NCBI GenBank assembly: GCA_020735665.1
Contig: CP085928.1
Span: 682,001-746,000 of the forward strand
Source: Lachnospiraceae bacterium GAM79
Lineage (GTDB): Bacteria > Bacillota > Clostridia > Lachnospirales > Lachnospiraceae
Direction of reading: 5' to 3'
Length of the DNA stretch: 64,000 nt
A program made the position numbers and the translations under genes. This document shows positions 8,765 to 18,564 of this stretch, piece after piece; the stretch's first letter is position 1, and each line of letters begins with the position of its first letter. The notes beneath the pieces were generated by a model. The model did no database searches and was not told where the DNA came from. It saw only the letters and a program-made list of their open reading frames with translations.

Positions 8765-9568
8765 GTGAAAAAAACAGAGAATAAGGGTTTCACTTTCATT
8801 GAACTGGTACTTTACATAGGTATCTTAAGTGTATTTATGGTAGCAGTTACAACCCTGATTGGATCAGTGGTTGCTTCCAATCGGAAGATGACATCCAGAA
8901 AGAAGATACAGACACAGGCTGAAGAAGCCTATGATACTATGTCTGATATGCTGATGGCAGCAACAGATGTTAAGATTTATGCAAAAGCAAAGCGAGTAGG
9001 TGAAACATCATCGAAAGAAGGCGTATATCTGGTTCCTGATGCGTCGGATTTAAGACAGGATGATGGTTCTTATAAAGAAGGAGGCGGAAACAAAACAGTG
9101 CAGGTAGCCCCTTCTTCAAATCCTGCAAGCGGATCGAATAAAAGACCTTGCTACAACATCGGTGAGTTGGATAAAGATGTAGCACTCAGTACGGTATCGA
9201 CAACGGTAGGTTCAAAGACGGCGGATAAGCTTTATATTAAGCTTAATTATGCATCCGGTCTGGATTCAACAACAGGTGATAGCGAGATAACAAGTTGTAC
9301 TCTATTATATGATAAGACAAACAAGAAGTTATATGCTTACAGAATGAAGGCGTCTAATTCCGGAGGCGGATCATTTATTGATTCAAGTAATGATGAGGCC
9401 TGTCTGCTTGCAAAGAATGTTGAGCAGTTTGATGTGAAGGTGAATCCGGATGAGGATAGTTTTGCAATCACCATGAAACTTCAGGATGCACAGACAGCAG
9501 CATCTTATACAGTGGATGGAGTTGTCAGCCTTAGAAATTCAAATGTGTTAAAAGCGCATTCAAACTAA
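8765..9568 (+). CDS. Prepilin-like protein with PulJ/GspJ-like N-terminus
   Basis: A 267-residue prepilin starting with GTG, preceded by AAGGAGGGA. The leader MKKTENKG precedes FTFIELVLYIGILSVFMVAV, with the conserved Glu5 after cleavage. The FTFIELVLYIGIL form with Tyr resembles the J-type minor pseudopilins (PulJ/GspJ) that form the tip complex. The remaining domain is Ser/Lys/Asp rich and is not otherwise recognised. It ends 15 bp before the giant exported protein gene, suggesting a tip assembly of several minor pilins plus that protein. Confidence 0.75.
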   Translation: MKKTENKGFTFIELVLYIGILSVFMVAVTTLIGSVVASNRKMTSRKKIQTQAEEAYDTMSDMLMAATDVKIYAKAKRVGETSSKEGVYLVPDASDLRQDDGSYKEGGGNKTVQVAPSSNPASGSNKRPCYNIGELDKDVALSTVSTTVGSKTADKLYIKLNYASGLDSTTGDSEITSCTLLYDKTNKKLYAYRMKASNSGGGSFIDSSNDEACLLAKNVEQFDVKVNPDEDSFAITMKLQDAQTAASYTVDGVVSLRNSNVLKAHSN

Positions 9569-9583
9569 AAGGAGGAAAGAATA

Positions 9584-12500
9584 GTGTTTAAGAATAAAAA
9601 AGTTGTTTTATCTTCCGTAGCAATCATCTTTACACTGATTGTTAGTGCGGTATTCGTCAATTTCACATTAGCTAATTCTGGAACTCCTGTAAATGAAAAT
9701 AACGCAGAACTGAGTGCTGCAACAGGACTTGTAGGCTATTCGAATATTGACCTTGCGGTTATCAATTCGAACAGCGCCAGTTTAAAGGCAACAGGTGATG
9801 ACAAATATCGTATTGTTCAGATCCTTCCAAAGTCTAAATCAAATGACGATATTGCGAAAGCAGATACAGATATGACTGCTAAAGTTACTGCATCAAACTA
9901 TAAAGGTAATATCAAAAATGAGTCTGATTATACAAATACAACACCATTATGGAAGTATGTGTATGATGGTGAGTATTTCAGATATGCGGTATTTGATGGT
10001 TATAAGACGATTGCATCCCAGAAGATGGCAGCCGGAGCAGTGACATTAACAACGGTTACTGTTGACAATCTGAACAGTATGGATACAAATGCAAAAGCAA
10101 TTTTATCTGCAGCGGATTTCATATATATCGTTGCACCGGATGAGAATGCATATGCATCAAAAGACAAAGATATAAGCGAAGCATTATATAATTGGCTTGT
10201 AAGCTATACAATGGATGACCGCCATCCGATCGTTCTTGATAAATATACACTTTGTGTAAAAGATGCAAGTTCGATAAAGGGAAATAATGATACATATCGT
10301 ATGGGAACATTAGCATTCAAGTTGATTACAAAGAATCTGACAGCCCGTATAGATAATGTATTAGCAGTAGAGCCGGGATATTTCAATGTGCTTTATAAAG
10401 AAGCAAGTGATAATGATGTACCGGATCCAACCCAAAAGACAACAAAGACAATTTCAGATTTCATCCTTACAGCGGAACGTTCTGCGACAGAGGGTGGAAA
10501 TGACTATATCAACAAAAACAGATATTATAAATGGTATGAAGATAATTCATTGACAGACTTCCTGAATTTCCAGACGAATCACAGTGATTCTGCATATATT
10601 AAGGTATCAAGTTCTATTGGTGGTATTACGGCTTCCAGAACAAAATGGGATTTTGATAATGCAGAAGTACTTGTTATTTCAAATGGTGAGTCATCGAGGA
10701 TGTTTGATGAATTAGCAGCAAACAATGATTCCACACATATGGATGCAAGTGCCTATACTTTCAATAAGAAGACTAATACCTGGGAAGCAGAAGAAACAGC
10801 AGAGAACAGTGTATTCACAGGAGCCGCTTATGCAAGCCGTGGATACAGATATGTGCCAAGTGGTGCGAATATCTATGTTCTTCAGAGCCGTGATATCAAG
10901 AATGCTTTGACCTCAGGTGAAGGTGCTGTCTATTCAACGACCGATCTTTCAAATACCGGTTTTCAGGATGTTGCAACTAAGGAATTATCCGGAGAGGTTC
11001 GTTCATCTGTAGATCTTACCGGATCAAATGTATATCTTACTGTTACAATAGACGGAAAGACTTATCTGGTTGGTAAGAATGAGACAGAGAAGTATTCAGT
11101 TATGCTTTCATCTTTAGAAGGTGGAAACGGTTCTTTTGACAGTGCGACAAATACTTATGTGTACAATTATAATTTCTCATATCTGAATGCCGGTTCTGAA
11201 TTCCAGTATGGAGTGATCATTGAGCCTGCCGGAACAGCAATTGATGAGCTTGTTGCAGCTGCAGGAAGTGGAACCGGAACAGGAACCGGAACTGGAACCG
11301 GAACTGGAACCGGAACTGGAACAGATGATACTATAGTGACGGGTGCTTATGAAGTTGGCAGCAATGGATGTAATTTCATTGTTACAAAGAATGGTGAGCA
11401 GAAATCAGCAGATTATGATTATACAAACGTTGCAGATACATATGCAGAGTTTACAAAGAAGACAACAGAATCAGATCCTGCTTATGATGCAAATTATTCA
11501 TCAAACTTATCTTATGAATATACTGTTTTGGATTATTCAGAAGATTCTACAGAAGGTAGAGATAAGGCATTTAATTATGTCAATAAGTTATATCTAGATC
11601 ACAAAGCGGAAGCACTTACCAAGAATTCTACAAAACAGGTGATTGACTTTACACAGTTTGATTTTATCTTTATCGAGTCGGGTGCTTATAAAGATGAGAT
11701 TGGAAAAGATGCATATAAATCATTATGCGACGCTGTTGAAGGTGGTGTATATGTAATTGCCAGTGATAAAGCCGGAGATGGTGTTGGCTCTGGAGATGGT
11801 GATGATGACAATAATGGCGGAAATAAGACCATTATCAGTCCGTCAGCAAAAGCAATTGCAGATATCATTAATGCAGGTCAGTATCGTGATGGCTCTGATA
11901 ATAAGTTCAAGGTTCTTGAAATTCAACCGGATTATCCGATTGATCGCGAGTTAGCAGAAACCAAGAATAAAAATTCTTCCTATTCAAAACATATGGATGG
12001 TTCAGAGATAAAGGGTGATTATTATACTGTTCCGTCAGATGTGATTGAGGGTAAGGCCAAAGAAGAACTTCAGAAGAATGTTGAGTATTATGACTTTGAT
12101 CTGACAAAGGCCAAACTTGCATATGCAATAGATGGATTAAACTATGGTGATATCGAACTTACTCAGGTTTCTACGGAAGCATTGATCGGTATGAAAGATG
12201 ATATCGCAACAAGTTATGATCTGGTTTATATCGGTGGTGATTATACAGCACTTGATAGAAGCGTTGAGGAAGTTTATTCTGCACATAGTGGTAATCTGAA
12301 TGGTGATGCGATCAAAGCATTAGGTTATGGTTTACCGACATTCATTATGTACACACATACAGGTATGTTAGAGTATATTACAGATAATTATATGCCGGCA
12401 GATCTGGTAGGTAAGGCAGTATACATGCCTGAAAACGGTAATGATCTTACAAAGACAAAGTATGATGAACTTGTAGAATATATAGATGCCGGAAAACCGG

Positions 12501-15500
12501 TTATCTTCGGTGATGAACTGACATCTGTATATGAGAAGATGCAGGGTTACAATGTTAAGAACGGCGTGAATGCATTGACTCAGGTTCAGCTTCTTTCAGG
12601 TTACTGGTTTAAAGATGATGGAACGATCGAAAAGGGAAATTATTACCTGGATCCATCTTCCAGAGTGTATAAGCTTGTGAAGTATGCATATGATAAAAAA
12701 GCAGCTTCTACAAGTGTGAAAAATGTATTATGGGGATATGATCATGATGATACGCAGATGATAGATAATCAGAATGGAACGTATGGTCAGACCTTATATA
12801 CGGCGAAAGAGATCGGTACAGGCGGATCTTACAAGATTCATCTGACTACGGATGTAGAGAATGAGAGCTGGTTCCAGAATGACGATCCTTCAGTGATTAA
12901 GTCTTATGCAGTCGTACCATCTGATACGATGAAGACCTCACTGAACAGTCTGATCAAGAGTTCAGCAAGCAGAGTGAGAGTAGTATTTACAAATAAACCT
13001 GCTACCTATAAGGAAGGAATTACGAGTTCTTATCTGAGAACGACCAGTCTTCCATTTGAGTTCGAGGTCAGAAGCAGTAAGTCGGATGCCACATATACAT
13101 ATAAGTTATATTGTGATAAAGATCGTAACATGACATTTGATTCAAGTGATTATCATACAGAGGGAACTCTTACAAAAGGAGCTGCTTCTGCAGGAATGAC
13201 ATCATATACTGCATCAACCACATTGGAATTGGATGAAGACTTTTTCGGATCAGCCAGCTGGTATCTGGAGATCTATGAGGGAACTGAGCTTATAGCAACC
13301 AGTTCAGGGCTTAGTAAGGTTGTGAATGAGACAGCTGATAAGAACAATATCAATGTCCTTCAGATCCAGACAATGTATGATGGCCAGACAACAGACTTCC
13401 ATAATTTTAAGGATACTTTATACTTTGATATTCAGTCTCAGTGGGCACATAAGATCATGTATTACAATGGCCTTACATCAGAACCGAAACTGGGATCAGA
13501 AGTAGCATTATCACAGTACAAATCACTTGGACGTCATGAGAACCGTTTTGGAATTGTACAGTATGACCTGAGTGCCGGAGATGATAACTGGTATTCAAAC
13601 CTTGCAGATACGATTACGGATGATTATAATATCAATCTTGATATGGCGGTTATCAATAAGAATAAAGCAAGTTTTACAACAGCAGATAATGCAAGCGGAA
13701 CTTATAACTGCCTGGAGCAGTGGGTTGCAGATGCAGAGACACTGTCCAAAGCAGGCGGTAAAGTTGATGGAATGACTCGGCAGGATTATGCAGATGGCTT
13801 GCAGGAGAAATGGACTGCATATCAGAATGCAAAGGCTGCTGTTGAAACTCCAAAGGAAAATATTGATAAGTATCTGGAGGGTGCAATCGACCAGTTTGGA
13901 AATGATGCAACTAAGATAGATACAGCAAAGTATGGTAAATACAGACAGGGTTCACAGTCTCTGCTTGGTGCATTGAACAGATGGGTACCGGAAAGTGAGA
14001 TTGTGCAGCTGTTTAACTACTGTATAAAGACCGGAGATTATTCTATGATCTTCATGAAATATTATGGAGACAAGGGAACTAATTTCAATGAGTTTGGAAC
14101 ATATGGAACATTATTTACGGCATATCGTGATGCAAAGGATGCAGAGCTGAATGCAAAGGATGAGTATTATAAATACTTAAGAAGATCTTATGGTAAGGAC
14201 TTCCTTAAGAAGATGTATTCTATCCTGGTACTTGGTCCTTCTGCAGCATTCTCACCATATGGAGACAGCACAAGTGCTTATGTTGATATGAATGCAACGA
14301 CATGTCAGTACATTAAGGATTATGTAAAAGCCGGAGGAGATTTGTTCTTCTTCCATGATACAATGTCACCATATTCAAAGAAGGCGGGTGGTGCTTATAC
14401 ACTTACTACAAACTTGCTTGATATGGTTGGACTGAACCGATTCCATGTGGATCTTACAAACCAGAAGAGTTCATATGCTCAGACAAATGATGGCTATGAG
14501 TATAAGTCATATAAGGATAAGTCAGATACATATTATCTGACACCATACGGATTCAATACAACAGCCGGAATATCAGGAAAGCTGAATCAGACATCGGGAA
14601 TCTATGACAGCACGATTAAGACATTAAAGAATTATAATTCAAATTATAATGTAACACAGATTCCGAGTGATAAGTCTAGCTGGAATATAAGTGCATTATC
14701 AATGTCATATCTGTATTTTGCAGTGAATAAGAGTATACATGCAGAGAATAATACACCATATATTTATTCAAAGATGGATGTAAACGGTGCACTTCGTACC
14801 ACAACCAATGATGGTAACAGAGATGAGTCTGCATTTGCGCAGACAGCAAAGGCTTCCAGATTAAATGAAGGTCTGGTTACCCTGTATCCGTTTGCGATAG
14901 GTTCATCCCTGAATATATCGGGTACACATCAGCAGGCATATTCACTGGATCTTGAGGCTACGAAGACAACAGTCTGGTATACACTTGCAGGATGTAATAA
15001 CAATGGTAATGCAAAGACAATGTCATCTTATTATGCTGCATCACCTTATGATGGAATGGAGAGTTACTTCATTTATACAACAGCGTATGGTAACGGAGCT
15101 ATCACATATTGTGGAGCCGGTCATACATCTGTAACAGGTAATGGAACAAAGAATAATGATGAGAGAAAATTGTTCATCAATGTTATTATTAACAGTGCTT
15201 TAGCATCAGTGCCTAAGCCGGATGTAACATTGTTCCAGCCGGATACAAACTTTGTGAATGAGCTTGGTAAGGATGAGTCAGCAGGCAATAATATTTATCT
15301 GATTGAAATAGCAGATAAGACAACATCGCCAAACTTTGATGCAAAAATTGATATTCCGGACGGTATCACCGTAGATCGGATCAATGTGTATTATGATCTG
15401 GATCTGAATGATCAGGATCCTAAGAAGTTAAGTCCGGTATATTCTGCTACAAAGGATAAACTGGTTTGGAGCTGGAAACGTTCGGATATCGAAAAACAGT

Positions 15501-15958
15501 TTGTAAAGTTTACAGATGCAGAGTTGAAAGACAGAACGGATGAAAAAATCTGGAAGTGGAAAGCGTATGATGCTATTAAATCTCATCTGACAGAAGCAGA
15601 GAAAAACGAGTTATCACAGCATGGTTACATTGCATTGACAGAAGAAGAGAAGCAGGCAAAGATGACTTGGTTAGCTACTTTTGATGGATTTGTACAGTTT
15701 GATGATGCGACAGAAAAGATTAAGGTTAGAGATCAGTATTCAAATAATAAGCTGAAACCTTCAGAAGAGTGTTTTGCACCGTATGGTGGTAATTATACTT
15801 ATATTGTTGTTGAAGTTTATTATGGCGGTGAAGCTACACCAGTACAGAAGATCATCAAGATTAAAGCTGCTGATCCACTCTTCAACCTGACACAGAACAA
15901 TACAAACAGTATTGTAACTGTAGATGGTATTGAAGCAGAAAAATATACATTAGCTTAA
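9584..15958 (+). CDS. Giant (2124-residue) exported protein of the pilus locus
   Basis: The protein has one N-terminal hydrophobic segment (about 6-30: VVLSSVAIIFTLIVSAVFVNF) that may be a signal peptide or anchor, then more than 2000 predicted extracellular residues. There is no LPXTG and no C-terminal anchor. Three spaced segments look like starts of related modules: YRIVQILPKS (about 80), FKVLEIQPDYP (about 775) and INVLQIQTMYD (about 1258), each followed further on by an alternating strand such as FIYIVAPDENAY or DLVYIGGDYTAL. From memory this resembles DUF5057-type proteins, but I cannot confirm it. A Gly-Thr repeat lies at about 560-580. The GTG start has AAAGGAGGAAAG in front. It is the last gene of the operon, and a tip adhesin or surface enzyme is a guess. 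Confidence 0.6.
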   Translation: MFKNKKVVLSSVAIIFTLIVSAVFVNFTLANSGTPVNENNAELSAATGLVGYSNIDLAVINSNSASLKATGDDKYRIVQILPKSKSNDDIAKADTDMTAKVTASNYKGNIKNESDYTNTTPLWKYVYDGEYFRYAVFDGYKTIASQKMAAGAVTLTTVTVDNLNSMDTNAKAILSAADFIYIVAPDENAYASKDKDISEALYNWLVSYTMDDRHPIVLDKYTLCVKDASSIKGNNDTYRMGTLAFKLITKNLTARIDNVLAVEPGYFNVLYKEASDNDVPDPTQKTTKTISDFILTAERSATEGGNDYINKNRYYKWYEDNSLTDFLNFQTNHSDSAYIKVSSSIGGITASRTKWDFDNAEVLVISNGESSRMFDELAANNDSTHMDASAYTFNKKTNTWEAEETAENSVFTGAAYASRGYRYVPSGANIYVLQSRDIKNALTSGEGAVYSTTDLSNTGFQDVATKELSGEVRSSVDLTGSNVYLTVTIDGKTYLVGKNETEKYSVMLSSLEGGNGSFDSATNTYVYNYNFSYLNAGSEFQYGVIIEPAGTAIDELVAAAGSGTGTGTGTGTGTGTGTGTDDTIVTGAYEVGSNGCNFIVTKNGEQKSADYDYTNVADTYAEFTKKTTESDPAYDANYSSNLSYEYTVLDYSEDSTEGRDKAFNYVNKLYLDHKAEALTKNSTKQVIDFTQFDFIFIESGAYKDEIGKDAYKSLCDAVEGGVYVIASDKAGDGVGSGDGDDDNNGGNKTIISPSAKAIADIINAGQYRDGSDNKFKVLEIQPDYPIDRELAETKNKNSSYSKHMDGSEIKGDYYTVPSDVIEGKAKEELQKNVEYYDFDLTKAKLAYAIDGLNYGDIELTQVSTEALIGMKDDIATSYDLVYIGGDYTALDRSVEEVYSAHSGNLNGDAIKALGYGLPTFIMYTHTGMLEYITDNYMPADLVGKAVYMPENGNDLTKTKYDELVEYIDAGKPVIFGDELTSVYEKMQGYNVKNGVNALTQVQLLSGYWFKDDGTIEKGNYYLDPSSRVYKLVKYAYDKKAASTSVKNVLWGYDHDDTQMIDNQNGTYGQTLYTAKEIGTGGSYKIHLTTDVENESWFQNDDPSVIKSYAVVPSDTMKTSLNSLIKSSASRVRVVFTNKPATYKEGITSSYLRTTSLPFEFEVRSSKSDATYTYKLYCDKDRNMTFDSSDYHTEGTLTKGAASAGMTSYTASTTLELDEDFFGSASWYLEIYEGTELIATSSGLSKVVNETADKNNINVLQIQTMYDGQTTDFHNFKDTLYFDIQSQWAHKIMYYNGLTSEPKLGSEVALSQYKSLGRHENRFGIVQYDLSAGDDNWYSNLADTITDDYNINLDMAVINKNKASFTTADNASGTYNCLEQWVADAETLSKAGGKVDGMTRQDYADGLQEKWTAYQNAKAAVETPKENIDKYLEGAIDQFGNDATKIDTAKYGKYRQGSQSLLGALNRWVPESEIVQLFNYCIKTGDYSMIFMKYYGDKGTNFNEFGTYGTLFTAYRDAKDAELNAKDEYYKYLRRSYGKDFLKKMYSILVLGPSAAFSPYGDSTSAYVDMNATTCQYIKDYVKAGGDLFFFHDTMSPYSKKAGGAYTLTTNLLDMVGLNRFHVDLTNQKSSYAQTNDGYEYKSYKDKSDTYYLTPYGFNTTAGISGKLNQTSGIYDSTIKTLKNYNSNYNVTQIPSDKSSWNISALSMSYLYFAVNKSIHAENNTPYIYSKMDVNGALRTTTNDGNRDESAFAQTAKASRLNEGLVTLYPFAIGSSLNISGTHQQAYSLDLEATKTTVWYTLAGCNNNGNAKTMSSYYAASPYDGMESYFIYTTAYGNGAITYCGAGHTSVTGNGTKNNDERKLFINVIINSALASVPKPDVTLFQPDTNFVNELGKDESAGNNIYLIEIADKTTSPNFDAKIDIPDGITVDRINVYYDLDLNDQDPKKLSPVYSATKDKLVWSWKRSDIEKQFVKFTDAELKDRTDEKIWKWKAYDAIKSHLTEAEKNELSQHGYIALTEEEKQAKMTWLATFDGFVQFDDATEKIKVRDQYSNNKLKPSEECFAPYGGNYTYIVVEVYYGGEATPVQKIIKIKAADPLFNLTQNNTNSIVTVDGIEAEKYTLA
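11264..11323 (+). repeat. Ten-copy in-frame hexanucleotide array inside the giant protein gene
   Basis: Ten consecutive GGAAC(C/T/A)-type hexamers (the first is GGAAGT) encode a Gly-Thr linker. The six-base unit keeps the frame if copies are gained or lost, so this is a site where linker length could vary between strains. Confidence 0.85.
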
Positions 15959-15993
15959 TATGAGCTATTAAAAACACATATTATAATTCCAGA

Positions 15994-16018
15994 GGCGGGC
16001 AGCAATGCCCGCCTTTTT
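15994..16018 (+). terminator. Intrinsic terminator closing the pilus operon
   Basis: GGCGGGCA (15994-16001), GCAA loop, TGCCCGCC (16006-16013), then TTTTT. A perfect 8-bp GC-rich stem with a T-run, 35 bp after the giant gene. Confidence 0.93.
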
Positions 16019-16147
16019 GCTTGTAAGACCTGAAAGAAAATGCTACTATAACAACTAGATGATTACGAAATGCTGCCATATGAAAAAACCTATGGGAATT
16101 TTACGATCATTATATGAAATTAACAGAACAGCAGGAGAAGAGACAAT

Positions 16148-17509
16148 ATGATGATAGATGGAAAAACAAGAACGCTGGGACTTCTGGGAGATCCGGTGGA
16201 GCATACAATGTCACCGCTTATACATAATACATTAAGCGAGAAGCTCGGATTAAATAATGTATATGTTCCGTTTCATACAAAAGCAGAAAATCTAGAAGCT
16301 GCAGTAAAAGGTGCGTATGCGTTAAACATTCTGGGGTTAAATGTGACAGTTCCGCATAAGAATGAGGTTATGCAATATCTGTCAGAGTTAGATGAAGGCG
16401 GACAGGCGATCGGTGCTGTTAATACACTGGTACGGACAGAAAATGGATATAAAGGTTATAATACGGATATGATGGGACTTCTTCGTGAGGTGAGATCTTA
16501 TGGAGTAGAGCTTGACGGACAGGACGTTATTATATTAGGAGCAGGCGGAGCGGCGAAAGCCGTAGCTTATATGTGTGTGTCAAACGGAGCAGGACATGTA
16601 TATATCTTAAATCGTACTGTAGCCAAAGCACAGGCGATCGCGGATCATATGAATGATTTCTTTGGGAATCAGAGTATGACGGCTATGAGCATTCAGGACT
16701 ATCACAAGCTTCCGGAGAAAAAATATATTGTATTTCAATCGACTTCAAAAGGCTTGTATCCGCATAGTGATGAAGTAGTGATTGAAGATCCGGCATTTTA
16801 TAAGCTTGTATCGGTCGGAATCGATCTGATCTATAAACCATTCTCTACCGGATTCATGTCTCTGTGCAGATACGCGGGAGCAAAGAGCTATAATGGGCTG
16901 AAGATGCTTCTGTACCAAGGCATAATTGCATATGAATTGTGGAATGATATAACGATAGATGAAGAAACAGCAGATGAGATTTATCGGAAGTTGCTTAAAA
17001 AGACACGGGATAATATCATCCTGACAGGTTTTATGGGATCCGGAAAGACAACAGTCGGAAAGCTGTTATCTGAAAGATACGGATATACCTTCATAGATAC
17101 AGATCAGTATATAGAAGAAAAATGTGGTTGTACGATCGCTGAATTATTCAGTAAAAAGGGCGAAGCATATTTCAGACAGTTAGAGACAGATATACTAAAA
17201 GAACTGAACGCATCGTTAACGCATGCGGTACTTTCGACCGGCGGTGGCCTTCCGCTCCGGGAGGAGAATGCAGCAGAGCTTGCAACCCTCGGAACAGTTA
17301 TTTATTTACAGATTACCCCGGAAGAGGTCATATCTCGATTATCGGGGGACAATACCCGACCTCTCTTATCAGGCGACGATCCGGAACAGAAGGTACGCGA
17401 TCTCTTAACCTACCGCACCCCGTTATATGAACGCGTGGCAGATTTGACAATTCCTGCCACCGGACAATCCCCTGAGTATATTGCAGAAGAAATAATTAGC
17501 AGAATGTAA
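16148..17509 (+). CDS. aroEK: Bifunctional shikimate dehydrogenase / shikimate kinase
   Basis: A 453-residue fusion of two consecutive shikimate-pathway steps. Residues 1 to about 280 are shikimate dehydrogenase (NADP-dependent reduction of 3-dehydroshikimate): SPLIHN substrate loop near 22-27, catalytic Lys71 in NVTVPHK, Asp107 in NTDMMG and a GAGGAAKAV Rossmann loop near 131. Residues from about 288 are shikimate kinase, with Walker A GFMGSGKTT, the shikimate-binding FIDTDQYIE and the STGGGLP motif. Both active sites look intact. Joining the two keeps the intermediate local; I infer this only from the fusion. No other aro gene lies nearby. The ATG at 16151 is an equally good start. Confidence 0.95.
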   Translation: MMIDGKTRTLGLLGDPVEHTMSPLIHNTLSEKLGLNNVYVPFHTKAENLEAAVKGAYALNILGLNVTVPHKNEVMQYLSELDEGGQAIGAVNTLVRTENGYKGYNTDMMGLLREVRSYGVELDGQDVIILGAGGAAKAVAYMCVSNGAGHVYILNRTVAKAQAIADHMNDFFGNQSMTAMSIQDYHKLPEKKYIVFQSTSKGLYPHSDEVVIEDPAFYKLVSVGIDLIYKPFSTGFMSLCRYAGAKSYNGLKMLLYQGIIAYELWNDITIDEETADEIYRKLLKKTRDNIILTGFMGSGKTTVGKLLSERYGYTFIDTDQYIEEKCGCTIAELFSKKGEAYFRQLETDILKELNASLTHAVLSTGGGLPLREENAAELATLGTVIYLQITPEEVISRLSGDNTRPLLSGDDPEQKVRDLLTYRTPLYERVADLTIPATGQSPEYIAEEIISRM

Positions 17510-17666
17510 GATAAACTATGTGTTTAATTAAAAACAAAAACTATAATGTATTTCAGAAACTGTTAGGATTATACGCAATAGTTGTATGAAACAATTAAAA
17601 AATTTTGAATCAAGAATGATAGAGGGTGTAGAACTTTTATATCCCCATTCCCAGATTGGGGGTTGT

Positions 17667-17783
17667 GATATGTCTCTGTAATAAGCCTTTTTCAACGTCG
17701 GCCCTTAGTGAGCCGGATTTTTCGGCGAGCTTAGTGCCGTTACGTTGAAATAGAGCGCAAGAGCCTTATGAAAGAGACATATC
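17667..17783 (+). repeat. Dispersed structured element, copy A
   Basis: Outer arms GATATGTCTCT (17667-17677) and AGAGACATATC (17773-17783) are exact complements. An inner stem TTTCAACG/CGTTGAAA flanks the conserved core GTCGGCCCTTAG ... CTTAGTGCCGTTA, which encloses a GCCG/CGGC hairpin. The GNRA position reads GCGCAAGA (17755-17762), a GCAA loop with one broken base pair. Compared with the other copies, the core pair CGGU/ACCG has become CGGC/GCCG, a compensated change. It lies in the 397-bp gap between aroEK and efp, whose remaining bases hold only a weak promoter candidate. Confidence 0.8.
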
Positions 17784-17838
17784 AAGCCGCTAATCGTCCG
17801 GGAGGTCAGGAAACGCCTAAGGAATTGGTAAAAAGTAG

Positions 17839-17865
17839 TTGAAATATTCTGTAGAATATTATAAA
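17839..17865 (+). promoter_or_regulatory. Possible efp promoter
   Basis: TTGAAA (17839-17844), a 15-base spacer and TATAAA (17860-17865), ending 41 bp before the efp start. The spacer is short for sigma-A, so the call is weak. Confidence 0.35.
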
Positions 17866-17906
17866 ATGTCACAAGAAGTTCATATCTTAAGGAGGAAAAG
17901 AAAATT

Positions 17907-18473
17907 ATGGCAGAGATGATCTCAGCAGGTGATTTCAGAAATGGTGTTACGATTGAATTTGAAGGAAATATTTATCAGATTATAGAGTTCCAGCATGTAA
18001 AGCCTGGTAAAGGTGCTGCATTTGTAAGAACAAAGCTTAAGAATATCAAGAGTGGTGGTGTGGTAGAAAAGACATTCCGTCCAACAGAGAAGTGCGAGAA
18101 GGCTCATATCGAGAGAAAAGATATGCAGTATCTGTACAATGACGGTGATCTTTACTACTTCATGGATCCGGAGACATACGATCAGATTCCATTGAATAAA
18201 GCAGCGATCGGAGATGCATTAAAGTTCGTTAAGGAGAACGAGATCTGTAAGCTTGTTTCTCACAATGGTTCTGTATTCGGTGTAGAGCCACCATTATTTG
18301 TAGAATTACTGATCACAGAGTGCGAGCCTGGTGTAAAGGGTGATACAGCTACAGGTGCTACAAAGCCTTGTGTAGTTGAGACAGGAGCAACACTCTATGT
18401 TCCTTTATTTGTAAATGAAGGAGATACGATCAAGATCGATACACGTACAGGCGAGTATCTTTCAAGAGTTTAA
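17907..18473 (+). CDS. efp: Translation elongation factor P
   Basis: EF-P binds between the ribosomal P and E sites and rescues stalling at consecutive prolines. The 188-residue length is typical. Visible features are the N-terminal KOW-like domain with the loop [10 protein letters not shown], whose Lys35 is the position that carries the activating modification in many bacteria, and the C-terminal signature around [37 protein letters not shown] precedes the ATG. No modification gene is next to it. Confidence 0.97.
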   Translation: MAEMISAGDFRNGVTIEFEGNIYQIIEFQHVKPGKGAAFVRTKLKNIKSGGVVEKTFRPTEKCEKAHIERKDMQYLYNDGDLYYFMDPETYDQIPLNKAAIGDALKFVKENEICKLVSHNGSVFGVEPPLFVELLITECEPGVKGDTATGATKPCVVETGATLYVPLFVNEGDTIKIDTRTGEYLSRV

Positions 18474-18498
18474 TTCGATCAGAATATAAGAGAGATAG

Positions 18499-18529
18499 TA
18501 GGAGCTGGTCATATATGATTAGGCTCCTA
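18499..18529 (+). other. Small hairpin between efp and leuS
   Basis: TAGGAGC (18499-18505) pairs with GCTCCTA (18523-18529). The bases after it (TTACACTTT) are a poor T-run, so this may be a weak terminator or a leader hairpin. No T-box signature is present in this 91-bp spacer. Confidence 0.4.
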
Positions 18530-18564
18530 TTACACTTTACAAACATTTTTCAGGAGGAAATGAC

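Noticed and set aside
9584-15958. Antisense and shifted-frame open frames inside the giant gene
   Set aside because: They overlap a long intact gene and have no ribosome sites or recognisable domains.
18474-18564. T-box leader for leuS
   Set aside because: The spacer is only 91 bp and lacks the AGGGTGGNACCGCG-type sequence of T-boxes.
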